Below, one piece after another: positions 1 through 13,170 of a DNA stretch of 64,000 nt. A program made the position numbers and the translations under genes. Source of the stretch: Eulemur rufifrons (Eukaryota; Chordata; Mammalia; Primates; Lemuridae); assembly GCF_041146395.1 (NCBI RefSeq), contig NC_090984.1, positions 81,727,114 to 81,791,113 on the forward strand. The letters run 5' to 3'. The notes under the pieces were generated by a model that saw nothing but the letters and a program-made list of their open reading frames with translations, made no database searches and was not told the DNA's origin. Each line of letters begins with the position of its first letter. Position 1 is the first letter of the stretch.

Positions 1-812
1 TTCATTTTAGTAGAGTAATGGCATACACTAATAATCAGACTTAAGAGTATACTAAACACCTAGAAATCTAAATACATATATTAGTACAGTTACATATCTT
101 ATTTAACTCTTCTTAATCAGGAATTGAAATTAAGTGGAAAAAAGATAAACTCAAAATAAATGAGATCAATGTCACTATAAAATCCATAAGAGAGACTTTC
201 TAGTTAAATTACATTTCTATTGTCATTGCCAATGCATTTCCCTTTCATTTCCAAGTCAATTTATTAATACTACCAGAAGTATTTTAACTCAAACTCTCCT
301 GCCTTCAATATTTTACTAATAGTAAAAAGTTACCTGTAGATTTCTACTTGTACCAAAAAAAATACTGAAAGATGTTGATCTTTCTAGTTAAGCCATTTCC
401 ATTTCAATGATACTATGCAGCTGCCAATTTTGTAAACTGTAAACTCTCCCATATGCTATACAATTTTTTAATGTAAAAAATAATAAGGAAAAGTTTAAAC
501 ATTTTACCTACAAGTTTTCAACAGAATTGGAAGATATGACTCAATGCCTAACACATTCGTAGTAGTCATGAAGTTGGAAGAGAATGTTTTAAAACTGGGG
601 CAAAAAATTGAAACTGGCAAGTAGAAACAGCTATCTAAAAGCTATGGCAACCAAGACGGTCACCATGAAGACAAATGAAAAAATTCTTCTATTTCACTTT
701 ACTGTTCTTCACATTAGGCCCCTTACCTTACTCCCATATAATTTCTTCCAGCATATTTTTAGGGTCACAAAACTGTTCCATTAAGCTAACTGGGGGCTTT
801 AGTTTTAAATAT

Positions 813-1240
<428 letters not shown>

Positions 1241-1514
1241 GACATCTCAATATTTAACAAGCTATCTCTAGTGGCCAGTGACTGCTTCTCGGAGTCATAA
1301 TTAAGCACTCCAGATTTAAGAACATGAAGTGCAATACAAAAGTAGCAACACAGCATCTGCAAAGTTTGAAAAATGCAAAGTAGTTGGTTCATCCACAAAA
1401 AAAGTAAACAGTCAATTATGGCAAAGGCTGTAAAACCTCTATACTGGATACTTTATGGAACATTATTTTTAACTGGCTCATTCATTCAAAATTCAAAGAT
1501 TCCTTTGAAGCTCA

Positions 1515-2605
1515 GGACAGAATGTATCTATCACCCCCTATCTTCTTGCAGCTATTACATACTAACCTCTTGGTCACCTCTCCTTGTTCTTTTAAGACTT
1601 CATAACCGCTGGCTCACTGTTTCCTCTCTCTGTCTCTTGTCACCATTCTTGATGACTTCAACATCTAGATCTATTCTCTGACTTTCCACTCTCTTACCTA
1701 TCTGTATCTTGATTTCAGACATTTTACTTCCTTCCTGATCATTACCTCCTTCTTTTCGACTGATTTACTCTAATCCTCCCATGCCAGTGATTCTTCAACC
1801 TCAATAACCTGCCAGTGCATTCCTCCATGACCACCCACTACTTCTCGAAATTCCACACATCCTCCCTTAACTGTCAGGGTTCCATGGTCCATCACTGCCT
1901 TGCAAATATCCTTAACTTCCTTTCTCCTCTTTCCCTCTATCTTACTAGCCTGGCTAAATCCTAATCTCAAGTAAACCCAATTATCCACTAATTCTACACT
2001 GGTACTGAATAGCTAAATGTTATTGGGAAAAAATTTCAAAATCATGCTCCCTGGTCTTATTTTCAAATTATAACATAAATCTTAAACTACAACTTCTTCT
2101 ATAGGTTTTACTTTCCACTCTTCAGAAGGACTACTTAACTCCTCTCTCTTCAGACCTTCAATAATACCTCAGCACCTTTGTTACTTCCTCCTCTTTTACC
2201 TATTCTAACTGATAATGGAACGATACCTTTTCTTTACCTAACATTCTTGCATAGAGTCCATAGCTTTAATAATCTCCAGGATACATCTCTCCTCACCCAC
2301 CTCCAGCTCCTAAATTCATGGAAACTTACAGGCATTTCAATTTTATCACGTCTAACACAGAACACTCGATTATCCCTGCCCCACAAACCCACTCATCCCC
2401 ACATCTTCCCAGTTTAAATTAAATTACTATATCCACCCACTTGCTTAAGCTCCAAACCCACCATCATTCTTCATTTCTTTCCTTCACACTCTTCGTATCT
2501 GATATATCAGCAAATCCTGATGGCTTAAACATATAAGCCAAATCCACTCACTTTCCTCTGTCTCCACTACTATACTTTAGACCAAGCCTGTCTCTATTAG
2601 GAAGT
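1515..2605 (+). mobile_element. L2 LINE fragment (endonuclease/RT region), decayed
   Basis: This long pyrimidine-rich stretch resembles the sense strand of LINE-2. 'gatgacttcaacatc' near 1650 corresponds to the GDFNI-type motif of CR1/L2 endonucleases. The segment around 2500-2600 ('cagcaaatcctgatggct' onward, ending in 'accaagcc') resembles the L2 RT-to-3' region. No reading frame stays open for more than about 100 codons. Boundaries are approximate. Confidence 0.65.
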
Positions 2606-4539
2606 GGTAAACCATTTGTGAGATGTAAAGAAACAGCAAATCAAGGCTAATCCCTGGTTTCTGGATTGTGCAACGGGGAGAACAGTGGTCTCATTCACTG
2701 AAATGAAAAACCTAGGAGGAAGGACATATTTAAATTTTAGGTTCCTATGGAAAACCAGTATCTGATGATATCCTGCAAACTGATTAATAGTTCCTGAACC
2801 GCAAGAGCTAACCTGGATCAGAGACAGGATTTGGGCATCAACAACATTACAGAATGTAGGCAGGTAGATGAGGTTATTTAGAAAGAGTATGTAGAGTTAG
2901 AAAAAAAGAGGTCAAGAACAGAATCCTTAAAAATTACCCACATTTAAGGGATAGTGAAAATAGACAAAATAAAAATAAAACGATTCTAGAGATACTGTTC
3001 TGCTAGAATCCCAGTTTGGTGGAACTTCTAGAAATCATCCAATCCAATCTTCCTTTTAAAAAAGAACAAATCTCTTCTACTTAGTCTATGGTGGCCATTT
3101 GGTCAACCTAATTCATTTTTAGGATAACTTAGTTGTATAAAGGCTTTTCTATGATAAGTAAAATTACTTTTCTATAACTTCTCCTCAGTGGTCCCAGTTT
3201 TGGTTTGTGAGATAACACTGACTTAGTCTATTCCTCCTACTGTATGACAAACTTCAGACATCTAAATTCATTAATTTATTCAATACATATTGAGTACTTG
3301 TGGAAGTCAGGAGGCCTAAGTTCTAATTTTAACCCAGCTCAGATAAATATAAAAGCTCCTTTCCACCTATGGATAAAACACCCTAATTTCTTCAACATGC
3401 CATGTCATATGGATTCCAGACTCTTCCCACCATTCTAGTTACTATCTTGACTATGTGCTCAAAGTCTGGTGTCCAACAAAAATGACAGTTGCTATAATAT
3501 TAGATTCATAAAATTACAAGTGACATTTTTTAAAGTTTCTATAAAGTTATATTTTCAAAATTTAAAAATAAATGTTGAAAGTGTTCTATCCAAAACAGAA
3601 TGCAACACTTTATCCTTTGACAAGAGCAACGTAAAGTGCTTCATTTTACTTTTACTATAAATGCTTTGGGAAAAAGAGAGGTTATAAACACTACACATTT
3701 TATACACTAAATAAGTTGTTATCTAAATTTCAAGGAAAGCACTTCCAATAAGATTATAAAATTTATGTAAACAAAATATAGTCAAAGGGAGAGCAACTTA
3801 TATCTTCCATATGAAAATTAAAGTAAGGATTAGTTATCTATTCATTTAACATTTATTCACTGAGTACCTCTTAAGCTTCAGGTACTTTCAGTAGTATTGG
3901 TGGGGTGATACCAAGGAATTACAAAAATTAATAAAATATCTGAACCTGCCCTGAGTTTCAATGGGACAGATTTTAGACCCATATAGGAAAGTTTTCTGTA
4001 GCAATTAAAACTGTCCAAAAAAGTATTCAGCTGCTTCTAAACACAGCATGTCCTTATTATTTAAAGAAGTTAAATGATCATTTGTCAAAGACAGGGTAGG
4101 GATATATGCACTATGTACCAGCCACAGGTTCCCTGCCAGCTCTCAAGTTCCTCAATTTTTGTGGAACACATTATTTCCAAGCTGACTTCCACATAGTTAT
4201 ACATGTCTAGCCAGGTGTCCCCTCTCCTACGGAAAAAGGCTGTACTATATGGTTTCCTCCACTACCAAGCAAATTCAGACCTGAAGCCTTTCCCTCAGGA
4301 AATCTGTCCAGATGACTTCTATCTTAGGTCACACCAAAGCCTTCTGGCCCAGTCTGTTAGGATACTCATTTCTCTCTGAAAAGACTTTTCCTAACCCTTT
4401 CCTAATACAGACTAATTATAATAAAAGGAGAATTCCTTCCAGAGGATTAAATTGAATTAACTATCTGGGGGTCTTAGTGGCAAAGGACAGGTAGGAAAGG
4501 GCTTGAGTTTTAGGGTAGGAAAGATGTGAATTCTCAATC

Positions 4540-5090
4540 ACTGTTGATGGGTGCAACTTTTTTGGAGAATGACTGGTCAAAATTCACTAAAACCTTAAAA
4601 CAACTTGGAAAATGTAATTTTAAAAATTTACCTAAAGGAATAATTAAGGCTGTAAGAAAAGAATTCATTCAAGGATATTGATCACTGCATTGTTTATAAT
4701 AAGGAAAGACTGAAGATAATCTGCTTGTATGTTTGTATATAATAGATTAAAAATTGTACAACTATAACAGGAAATAATATACAAAAATTAAATATATATA
4801 TATTAAGATGAAAACTTGTTATATATTGCTAAATACCAAAATATATTATCAAATACATATCTATATAATATATGCTATATATGATTGTATGTGGTTATAC
4901 ATAATATCTATACTATGATTTATGTAGGTGTCCATAATATCAATTTTTTAAAGTCTAGAAAGATATATACAACAATGTTTATCTCTTGGTAAAGGAGATA
5001 CAAGTAATTTTTCATTTATACCTATATTATAATTTTCTGATACGAACACATATTACTTAAAATATATTTTAAAAATAAAAAAGTAGGAAA
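4540..5090 (+). mobile_element. Old L1 (L1M-type) 3' fragment
   Basis: The sense-strand pattern of the L1 ORF2 C-terminus and 3' UTR is visible: 'cactgcattgtttataataa' near 4680, then about 300 bp of AT-rich sequence and a 3'-UTR-like 'acaacaatgtttatctcttgg' near 4970. It carries stops throughout. The very AT-rich core at 4780-4920 looks like microsatellite expansion inside the old element. Confidence 0.6.
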
Positions 5091-5270
5091 AAGAAGGCCA
5101 TATATGATGAAGCAAGGAAGGGAGAGGCAAAGGTAGAAAGGTGAGTCCTACGCATGGATATATGCTATACATGCTACTACAGAAGGAAAACAGGAAATTA
5201 TTCCTGGGGAAGAAAACTGGTTATACAGTTTATATGGTTATATAATTTAATATGTAACCACATATTACAA

Positions 5271-5660
5271 TTAACACATTAAATGCCATGACAGTTGTAT
5301 TTAACTCATTCTAGTTGTGACCCCGGGGCCACATGACATATATATAAAATCTTACTTGTTGATGTTCTTATTGTTACAATTAACATTGACAATTTAATTC
5401 TAAAAATATAGATTAAATGAATAAAAGTCAATAAATTTCATTTTTCTATTTATGTTTACCTTTAAGTTACACTCAAAAGTTTTTTTTTTTTTTCTTCTTC
5501 TTTTTTTTGGGTCTTCTGGTAAAGACCGGAAAACCTGCCAGACAAATTCTAAAAGAGCTATAACACTACACTCAAAGTTTTTATTCTATTTTTGTAATAA
5601 AACACTGTGGCCCCAAGGAAAAGTTTCTGGGTTTTTTTGTGTGGCAGTCAAGTGTATTAA
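5271..5660. mobile_element. piggyBac-like non-autonomous DNA transposon flanked by TTAA
   Basis: A 382-bp segment (5275-5656) is bounded on each side by TTAA (5271-5274 and 5657-5660), the target duplicated by piggyBac transposases. Its ends are imperfect inverted repeats: left 'cacattaaatgcca', right (reverse complement) 'tacacttgactgcca'. A second inverted pair lies inside them: 'ccccggggccac' near 5322 and 'gtggccccaagg' near 5610. No transposase frame is present, so it would be a MITE-like passenger. Mouse lemur is known to carry piggyBac families, but I cannot assign this copy to a named one. The T-rich middle (5480-5510) is a slipped tract. Confidence 0.7.
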
Positions 5661-6484
5661 GAACTAAAAAGCTTAAAATGAAAAAAGTTAATACTTTATT
5701 AAATGTTATGTTTTCTAAAATATATTAAGTTGTGTTCACACTAGATTTTTTCTGAGTTCAATAAGAGGAAGAGTTAATAAGTGGGGCGTAAGAAGGCACA
5801 GGGCACCTAAAAAGGGGGCGTGTGTAGGTTAAAAGTAACACGCTGGTTCATAAGACAAAGCTGGAAGTCAGGATCCTTCTCAGGCAGTCCTGTTTACCTT
5901 AAATTAGACAGAGACAAACAAAAGAAACTAGCTAGTGCTACAGAAGGTGGGTTATTCTGTCTGCCTGAAAAAAATTAGCATTTTGTTTATTTTAATTTAT
6001 AATAGCATTACAGAACCTAGTCTATAGGACTCAGTTAATCTGAGTAACAATAACCATAAATCTAAAGTTCTAACAAAATGAGAACAAGAGAAGGCACAGC
6101 AGGAAGGATGTCCAAGAAAAAGGAGAGTTTCCGCTTTTAGTTATTTGCATTATAGGGTGGCTATCAGCAAAATCATCTCGATAGTAAAGGCAAATCGAAT
6201 TTGGGCTCTGACTGGAAAAGATGAGGGTGAAAGTAATGACCAGGGGGCAACCAGGAAGAAGTGCCTGGTGCTTTTTTCTATTAGAATGCAATAGCCTTCT
6301 AATAACACTGGTTATTCTAATAGAAAACTGGGACCTGACGGTTAAATGCATATTGAAGTAAAAATCCCTCATCTCTCAGCAGAGGGGTGAAGCCCATATG
6401 ACCATAACTTGTATAGAGTTGACAATGTGTTAAAGGCTGTGTGTACAGTAGCAAATTTAAAGATTCAGTCTTTAGGCAGTTTGA

Positions 6485-6690
6485 AATAACAGAAAGAGCA
6501 GTTTGCAGAGTCAGAAGATCTGGATTCAAGTCCTCATAGTGCTACCTACTAACAGTAAGATCTAGGGCAACAACAAGTTTCCTCTTGGATAAAACAGAGA
6601 TGGTAATTGATCTGTCCCACCTACCTCATAGGATTATTGTGAGAAACAAATAATATACTGATCATAAGAAGATTATGCAAACATTAGTCA
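6485..6690 (+). repeat. MIR SINE
   Basis: This matches the usual MIR order: 'agtcagaagatctggattcaa', a degenerate 'ggcaacaacaagtttcctc', then 'ctacctcataggattattgt'. It is old and diverged. Confidence 0.75.
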
Positions 6691-8339
6691 TTCTTAGTCA
6701 TATTAATCCGATTTCATTTTCATAAAATGTTGGAAGGTGGGAGCCAGTATGACTCATGGGCCCAAACACCTCCAAGGATAGACCTGACCATCAGTTGGGC
6801 TTCCCATATCACCTTCTCAAAATCCCAGTGGAAGATTATGATACTTAACAGAAAAAGAGTTATATTAGGCCTAAATTCGTCTTGCCCTTTTCAGAGAGTC
6901 ACCTACACTTTCTAAGTTGACTACTACTTCATATAACTGGAAAGCAATAGCCTTCTAACATAACACTCTAACATGCACAAATTCTCAAAACAGTCCAATA
7001 CTGCCAAGTGAAAGTGCCTGCTCCAATTTACCTGATCTTGGACTAAGTTCTCAAACTGACAGCAATGCCCTAAAAACACAAGTATCACTTGTTAATAGGC
7101 ATCATGTTTCTCTTCCTGTGTTCTTGGTGTGAAACCACGATTTAAAGTTTAGAATTGAAACCTTTTTAAATTTTGAAAGCAAAACTAAAAAAAGAAATCT
7201 AAGTCAATCTCTATTCTATCCCATTTGTCTTCACCAAAAACACTGGAAATGATGGTCAGAGTGCAAATGCTGAAAAGCACTAGAATACTAGATTTGTTAT
7301 AAGCCCATGCTTGCGACTATACCCACAAGTTAATTTTGGAACTAAAATTTATGTACCTGTGCTAGTGGTGGCACTATTTTATGTCTATCTTCACCAAGTT
7401 GAAAATACTTTAAAGACTTCTATAGTGTTCACAACATTTCTATGGAAATAGAAAGAAGTTTTAAAATAATTTGCTCCCAGCTATGGTCCAGAGTTTTACA
7501 TCCACAATCAGAACCATGTTCTTTTTTTAGGCAGTCACAAAATAACCCTACTTCTAAACGGTAAGAAAAATAAATGTTACATAATATTTTAACCCAATAA
7601 CTTTTAAAATAGTAAATATCCATAACAGTAACACTTCATCCTAATGAAATATATTTTATTTTCACAGTAACCTGATACAATATTTAACATAACATCTATT
7701 TAAATAACTTTCAGTAAGACAGCTACTAGCTTAACAAAAAAAGGAATTTAAAAGTAAGATTTTTGAAGGACAATCTTTCATCTCATATTTTCTACTGCTA
7801 ACCTATTTTTTCAAGTTATTCATTCTCTCCCACCCTGATATGAAAACCAACAGTCTCTCACAATGTAAAACTACTAGGACACAGAAAGGATAGTAAATCC
7901 ATGCAGTTCAACTGTGTTACCGTCAAAAAACAAGAAAATGGGTGATGTTTTGATGTTAAATGTCAGGGGAATAACAAGCAGCATTATACATCCATTCTCT
8001 ATCACCTTCAGATTTTGGGCTAGACTTTATTAGCATTTAAAGATTAAAGAACACTGGTGGAAAGTGACATAGTAGAAACAACTACATATCCTTTGCTTAT
8101 AAAATCATGCTTTGAAAAAATGACATAAGACTTGGTAACCTACACCTAACTCCTGTGAAAAATCACAATGACCTGTGGTCCTACACCATTCAAGATGATG
8201 TGATGATAGCACACATCTTTGTGCATGTGTTTGTGTCTTAGTTCTAATGCCAGCCCCTATGCTTACAATTTAGCTGTAGACACAGGTTCAGGTGACTTAG
8301 TAAGATAGAGAGAGATACTTAAGACTTCCTCTGATTATC

Positions 8340-9595
8340 CAGATATCCACTTGGCTAACTTCATCTCTTTCAAGTCTCTGCTCAAATCTAACCTTCTCAA
8401 TGAGGCCTACCCTGACCATCCTTACATAATGCCCCCACCTGACTCCCTCATCCTACCCAGGCATTCCTGATCCCCCTTAACTTGTTCAACTTTTTCTTCT
8501 TTCTATATCTTTAATCTCCGTCTAATATATTATACAACTTTTTACAATTATGTTTATTGTCTCTTTCCCCTGACTAGAATGTAAGTTCCATCAGGGCAGG
8601 AATTTTTGTTTTTCTTTTTTGTTCTGCCCAGAGGTTTATTATTATTTTTTTCTGTCTAAATTTTTTTTTATTTCAGCATATTATGGGGGTACAAAAGTTT
8701 AGGTTATGTATATTGCCCTTGGCCTCCCCCCCCCAATCAGAGATTCAAGTGAGTCCATCCCCTAGACGGTGGGCATCGTGCTCATTATGTATGTATACAC
8801 CCATCCCTCCCCACCACATCTGCCCAACACCAATTAATGTTATTTATGAATGTGCTCTTAGGTGATGATCAGTGAAACCAATTTGATGGTGAATACATGT
8901 GGTGCTTATTTTTCCATTCTTGGGATACTCCACTTAGTAGAATAGGTTCCAGCTCTATCCAGGAAAATACAAGAGGTACTATATCACCATTGTTTCTTAT
9001 AGCTGAGTAGTACTCCATGATATACATATACCACATTTTATTAATCCACTCATGTATTGATGGGCACTTGGGTTGTTTCCACATCTTTGCAATTGTGAAT
9101 TGTGCTGCTATAAACATTTGAGTGCAGATGTCTTTTTTATAGAATGTCTTTTGTTCTTTTGGGTAGATGCCCAATAATGGGATTGCTGGATCAAATGGTA
9201 GGTCTACTTGAATCTGTTTAAGGTATCTCCATATTGCTTTCCACAGAGGTTGCACTAGTTTGCAGTCCCACCAGCAGTGTATGAGTGTTCCTATCTCTCC
9301 GCATCCACACCAACATTTATTGTTTGGGGACTTTTTGATAAAGGCCATTCTCACTGTAGGTAAGTGGTTTTGATTTGCATTTCCCTGATGATTAGAGAAT
9401 TTGAGCATTTTTTCATATGTTTTTTGGCCATACTTCAGGGCAGGAATCTTTGTTCACTTTGTTCACTCAATATATCCCAAGGCCTCCAAACAGTGTCTAT
9501 CCCAAAAGAGGCCCTCTATAAATATTTGTTGAGTGTTAAATACTTCTTTGCACCCTGTCATCCCAGTTCTCCATCCCATCTTCCCTTTCATTAAT
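8340..9595 (+). mobile_element. L2 LINE 3' end, split by an L1 insertion
   Basis: The first part (about 8340-8610) reads as the L2 3' terminus, with 'aatgaggcctaccctgacc' and 'gactagaatgtaagttcca'. The sequence resumes at 9435 with 'cactttgttcactcaata' and ends near 9595 after 'ataaatatttgttgagtg'. Joining the two halves at the duplicated 20-mer gives an uninterrupted L2 tail. The 824 bp between them is therefore a later insertion. Confidence 0.85.
8611..9434 (-). mobile_element. 5'-truncated L1 (ORF2 C-terminus plus 3' UTR) with target duplication
   Basis: The minus strand encodes the L1 ORF2 C-terminal region in one open stretch of 179 codons (8869-9408). It includes the cysteine-rich CGCGEIGTLIHCWWDCK segment and then LLGIYPKEQ. 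The insertion is flanked by 20-bp copies differing at one base: 8591-8610 and 9435-9454, 'tcagggcaggaat' then 't/c' and 'tttgtt'. The element begins partway into ORF2, the usual 5' truncation. At the 3' end, a first A-rich tract (8661-8670 read on minus) is followed by about 40 bp not typical of the L1 end, then a second poly(A) at 8611-8620. This looks like a short 3' transduction. It is not a host gene. Confidence 0.93.
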
Positions 9596-10329
9596 GTGCC
9601 TCACCCTAACATGCTCATAGAGGAACAACTGGTCCTAGGAACCAATGAACAAGATTTTACTTCAAAGAGCCAGGGAGATTTTATAATTATCCCCTACCAT
9701 AGTCCCTAACAATTTCATTCTATGTTTCTGCCTTCTATCTCCTTTCTAAATTCTCGATTCCTCCCAAACTCTTTGTCCTGGTTTCCTTCTCTGTGGAATT
9801 CCTTCTCTAACTTGGCCACTTGGATGATAAGATAAACTTAAAGAATGGTAACTGAATGCTGTAATCACTCATTCTCAATGAAAGGAAAAAAACAGAAACA
9901 GAGGAAGAAACATTTGCCTCATTTCTTTTTCTCTTCTCAGCTAAGCTGCTTCCAGGAGCAATCTACATTCCCTCTACTTCCTCATGTACCATTTACACCT
10001 CAACTCTTCTGCTCTTAATAAACCCCTTTAGATTTCTTACTTATATGACTGCTATAATGCTCACTCCTTCAAGGAATATTTATTGAGCACATACTATGTG
10101 CCAAGCACTATGCTAGGTTAGCTGATTCAGTGGTAAATATAAGGTCCCTATTCTCATCCAGTTTAAGGCTAGCAGAAAGAGGGACAAGCAAAAATGATGA
10201 GTGATGAATAAGTATCATGATAATAAATGCACAAACAGCTATAAAAACATATAGCAGATAGATATTACCTACTCTAAGGGACAGAAAAGTTCACAAAGAA
10301 CTGGTAGATAGATATTGCCAGAAAAAAAA

Positions 10330-10795
10330 CCATGTTCTCCATTTTTGGTATCTCTGCCAGGCTTGGTCACACCAAACCTAGAATGCAGGTATAGATCCCT
10401 CAAAATTCATTATGGTTTCTCAAGCCTTCAGGTGTTTGCACATACTATTCCCACAGTCTGGAATATCTATCTTTTCCCAACTTCTCCACTTAGAAACCAC
10501 CCTGCATTCTTTAAAAAATCTAGCTAATGCCCTTTTCTCTATTAATCTTCCCTGGTTCACTCTCCTTTTTCTTTCTTCCCTCATCCCCAATAAAGATAGA
10601 GTTGAGCACTTCTTCCACTTCCTTTCTATGGCTCTTACCAAATTATGACAGTTTACATATCTATTCTCCTGATTAAGTTATACGCTCCTTGTTGATAGTG
10701 TACTTTCTCTTTCTTATGCTTGCATCTCCATATCCTAATACACAGTAAGCACTCAATAAATATTTCTTGAATGAATGAATGCTTACAAAAGTGTT
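10330..10795 (+). mobile_element. L2-type LINE 3' end
   Basis: The stretch runs from 'gtgtttgcacatactattcc' to the characteristic ending 'actcaataaatatttcttga' followed by the ATGA repeats near 10780. Two overlapping short open frames here are chance frames in the L2 pyrimidine-rich strand. Confidence 0.7.
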
Positions 10796-11199
10796 GTGAT
10801 GTATAAAGTTTTGTCTCTATACAATGGGATCCTGGGATATGTTTCAAAGTACCTAAAGCCATTCCAGTATTGTGACTCTTGGCTTGAAGGAGAGATAATG
10901 GAGGGCACATATAAAGGAAGGACACACTACAGCACACCAGTTGGTCTAGCATCCAGAGGAACCTAAGGAACTGATAAGATTACATGACAAAGATTTCTGT
11001 ACAAATAACATATCATTTAAAATTAGAATTAACAAATATGAAACTTAAAATGATTAAATGAAGTTTCATTCAACAGATCCTTTAAAAATCATATTTTGAA
11101 GAATATTTAATGACTAGGGAAAATGCTGGTCATTCCAATCAAGTAGGAAAAAATAGCTACATCATGATCCCCGTCACAAATTTAATATAAACGCCATTT

Positions 11200-11356
11200 T
11201 GGGCTGGGCACAGTGGCTCATGCCTCTAATCCCAGCACTTTGGGAGGCCAAGGTAAGAGGATCACTTGAACCCAGGAATTCGAGGCTACAGTGAGCTATT
11301 ATCAAGCCACTGCACTCCAGCTTGGGCCATAGAGACTCTGTCTCAAAAAAGAAAAT
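11200..11356 (+). repeat. Monomeric 7SL/Alu-type SINE (FRAM-like)
   Basis: About 150 bp start 'gggctgggcacagtggctca' and end 'gactctgtctcaaaaaa'. The middle has 'gaggctacagtgagctatta', as in free Alu monomers. Only one arm is present, with no second arm or mid A-rich linker. Confidence 0.8.
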
Positions 11357-12609
11357 CCATTCTAGAAACACACTGGCTTAAAAATATTCAGAAAAAGGCC
11401 TAAAACAAACTATATTAGTTATTAACAGTGTTTACCTCTGGGTAATTTTTTACAACCAATGTCATTTAATAAATATTTATTGAGCATCTGTTTGTTTGTT
11501 ATAACACAGTAATGTTCAAGAGATATCTGTTCCTGTCCTCCTGGAACTAAACATGTCATAGTTAAATAATCAGAAAAAGCAACAAAGGTTAGAAAAAAAT
11601 GCATGGGACTGCCCATTCTAAATTTATATCCCACAAATGGTTTAAAAAAAAAGGTTCCTAGAATTTTTCTGGAATCTAAGCTGGAAACAGTTTGATCCAA
11701 ATATTTGGATAAATAGCTTATATTGTTGATTGTGAACTGTATCATGACACCACAATTGTTCTAGATCACTGTGGACAGAAGGTAGTAGAGATACTAAATC
11801 TCCAGATTTCCCCTTCCTATTAGCAGATTTAAAATTTGACAGTAATTACAAATAAAATTTTGCTCAGTTGAAATTTAATCCTTCATCCATCATCCACCAC
11901 ATTCCTTTTCTCTTCTGTGTTTCTTTCCCCTCCACCATTTCCTGCTCTCACCCTCAGTGATTCACCCCATTCATCTGAAAGAGTCTTTATATTCCTCTTC
12001 TTCTTTCAACCAGGGAACAGCCAGTTTAAGATTGAGCTCCCCCTCTTGGGGATTCTCAGGAAAGAAGTTTGGGAGTGGGGATCTGTGGTTTTGAAGAACA
12101 TAAAAGTAGTTCACAAAGAATCTCAAAGCTACAGTCCTTTTAAAGCTTCCACTTCAAAAGATACCTCAGGTGTTAAAAAAAAAAGTGGGGATAATATCTG
12201 AGAACAGTGACTTATTTACTTATTCTTCACCGTAATTATTTCACTAATTTATATCATGGATTGCAAATACTTCTTAAACTTCCTAGGATTTTCAACACAG
12301 TGGTAAATAGTAAACTTACTCTAATTGCCCAGATCTTAAAAAATTTAGCACTACAGTATGACTGTTACATGTTTTTAGGCACATTAAGGAGTAAACACAA
12401 ACTGACAAAATTCTACAGGATTTAAATCACTTATAATGGACATGCTACGAAATAGCTTTTCAGAAATATTTTCTCAGAGAACTCAAATAATTGAAATTTG
12501 TAATAAAAATACATACGAGGGTATCATAAAAGGCATTACAGAAATATATAAAGTATTAAATAGTTAGTGTTTTAATGTCCAAAGCATATGCTCAGAGAAC
12601 TGTGTGACA

Positions 12610-13170
12610 GAATCACTGATATTCATTCATCAAATTTTTAGAGAGCAACTCACTTTGTGCCAGGCACATAGGTGCTATTAGAGATAGAGCAGTGATGAAC
12701 AAAACAGATAAAAATTCCAGCCCTCGTGGAGTATTTTAGTGGATCTAGACAGAAAATAAACAAGAAAAAATAAGTAAAACTATGTTAGATGGTGATAACT
12801 ACAAAGAAAAAAAATAAAATAGGAACCAAAGGATGCAGACGGTGTAAAAGAAAGGAGGAAGGAAACAAGCCATGTAGTTGTCTGAAAAAAGACATTCTGA
12901 GAGAAAATAGCAAGAACGAAGATCCAAAGGTGGGAAGATGCTTATAATGTTTAAGGAACAGCAAGTAGGCCAGTGTGGCTAGAGCAGAATGAGAGAAGGG
13001 AGAACAGTAACAGATGGGGTTGGAGAGATAAAGGGGAGGGGCTGGGGATTGCTGAAGGAGCAATTGAGTAAGGCTTTTATGGACAGGTCTTACAGCAACA
13101 GGTACAAATTGAGGGTGCTTCCAGGTAATTAGAACAAAGGCAAAGGAAAGACAAGGAGCCATGAATGTCT
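12610..13170 (-). mobile_element. L2-like LINE fragment, antisense
   Basis: The plus strand shows the reverse complement of L2 coding sequence. Examples are 'tttgtgccaggcacatagg', 'ggaacagcaagtaggcca' with 'gtgtggctagagcagaatg', and 'taaggcttttatggacagg'. A 125-codon minus-strand frame (12785-13162) lies inside and has the low-complexity look of decayed L2. I do not call it a gene. Confidence 0.6.

Noticed and set aside
8869..9408. 179-codon minus-strand ORF as a possible host gene
   Set aside because: It is the C-terminal part of L1 ORF2 in a 5'-truncated copy with a target duplication.
12785..13162. 125-codon minus-strand ORF
   Set aside because: It lies within an antisense L2-like fragment; no start context, splice sites or domain support a gene.
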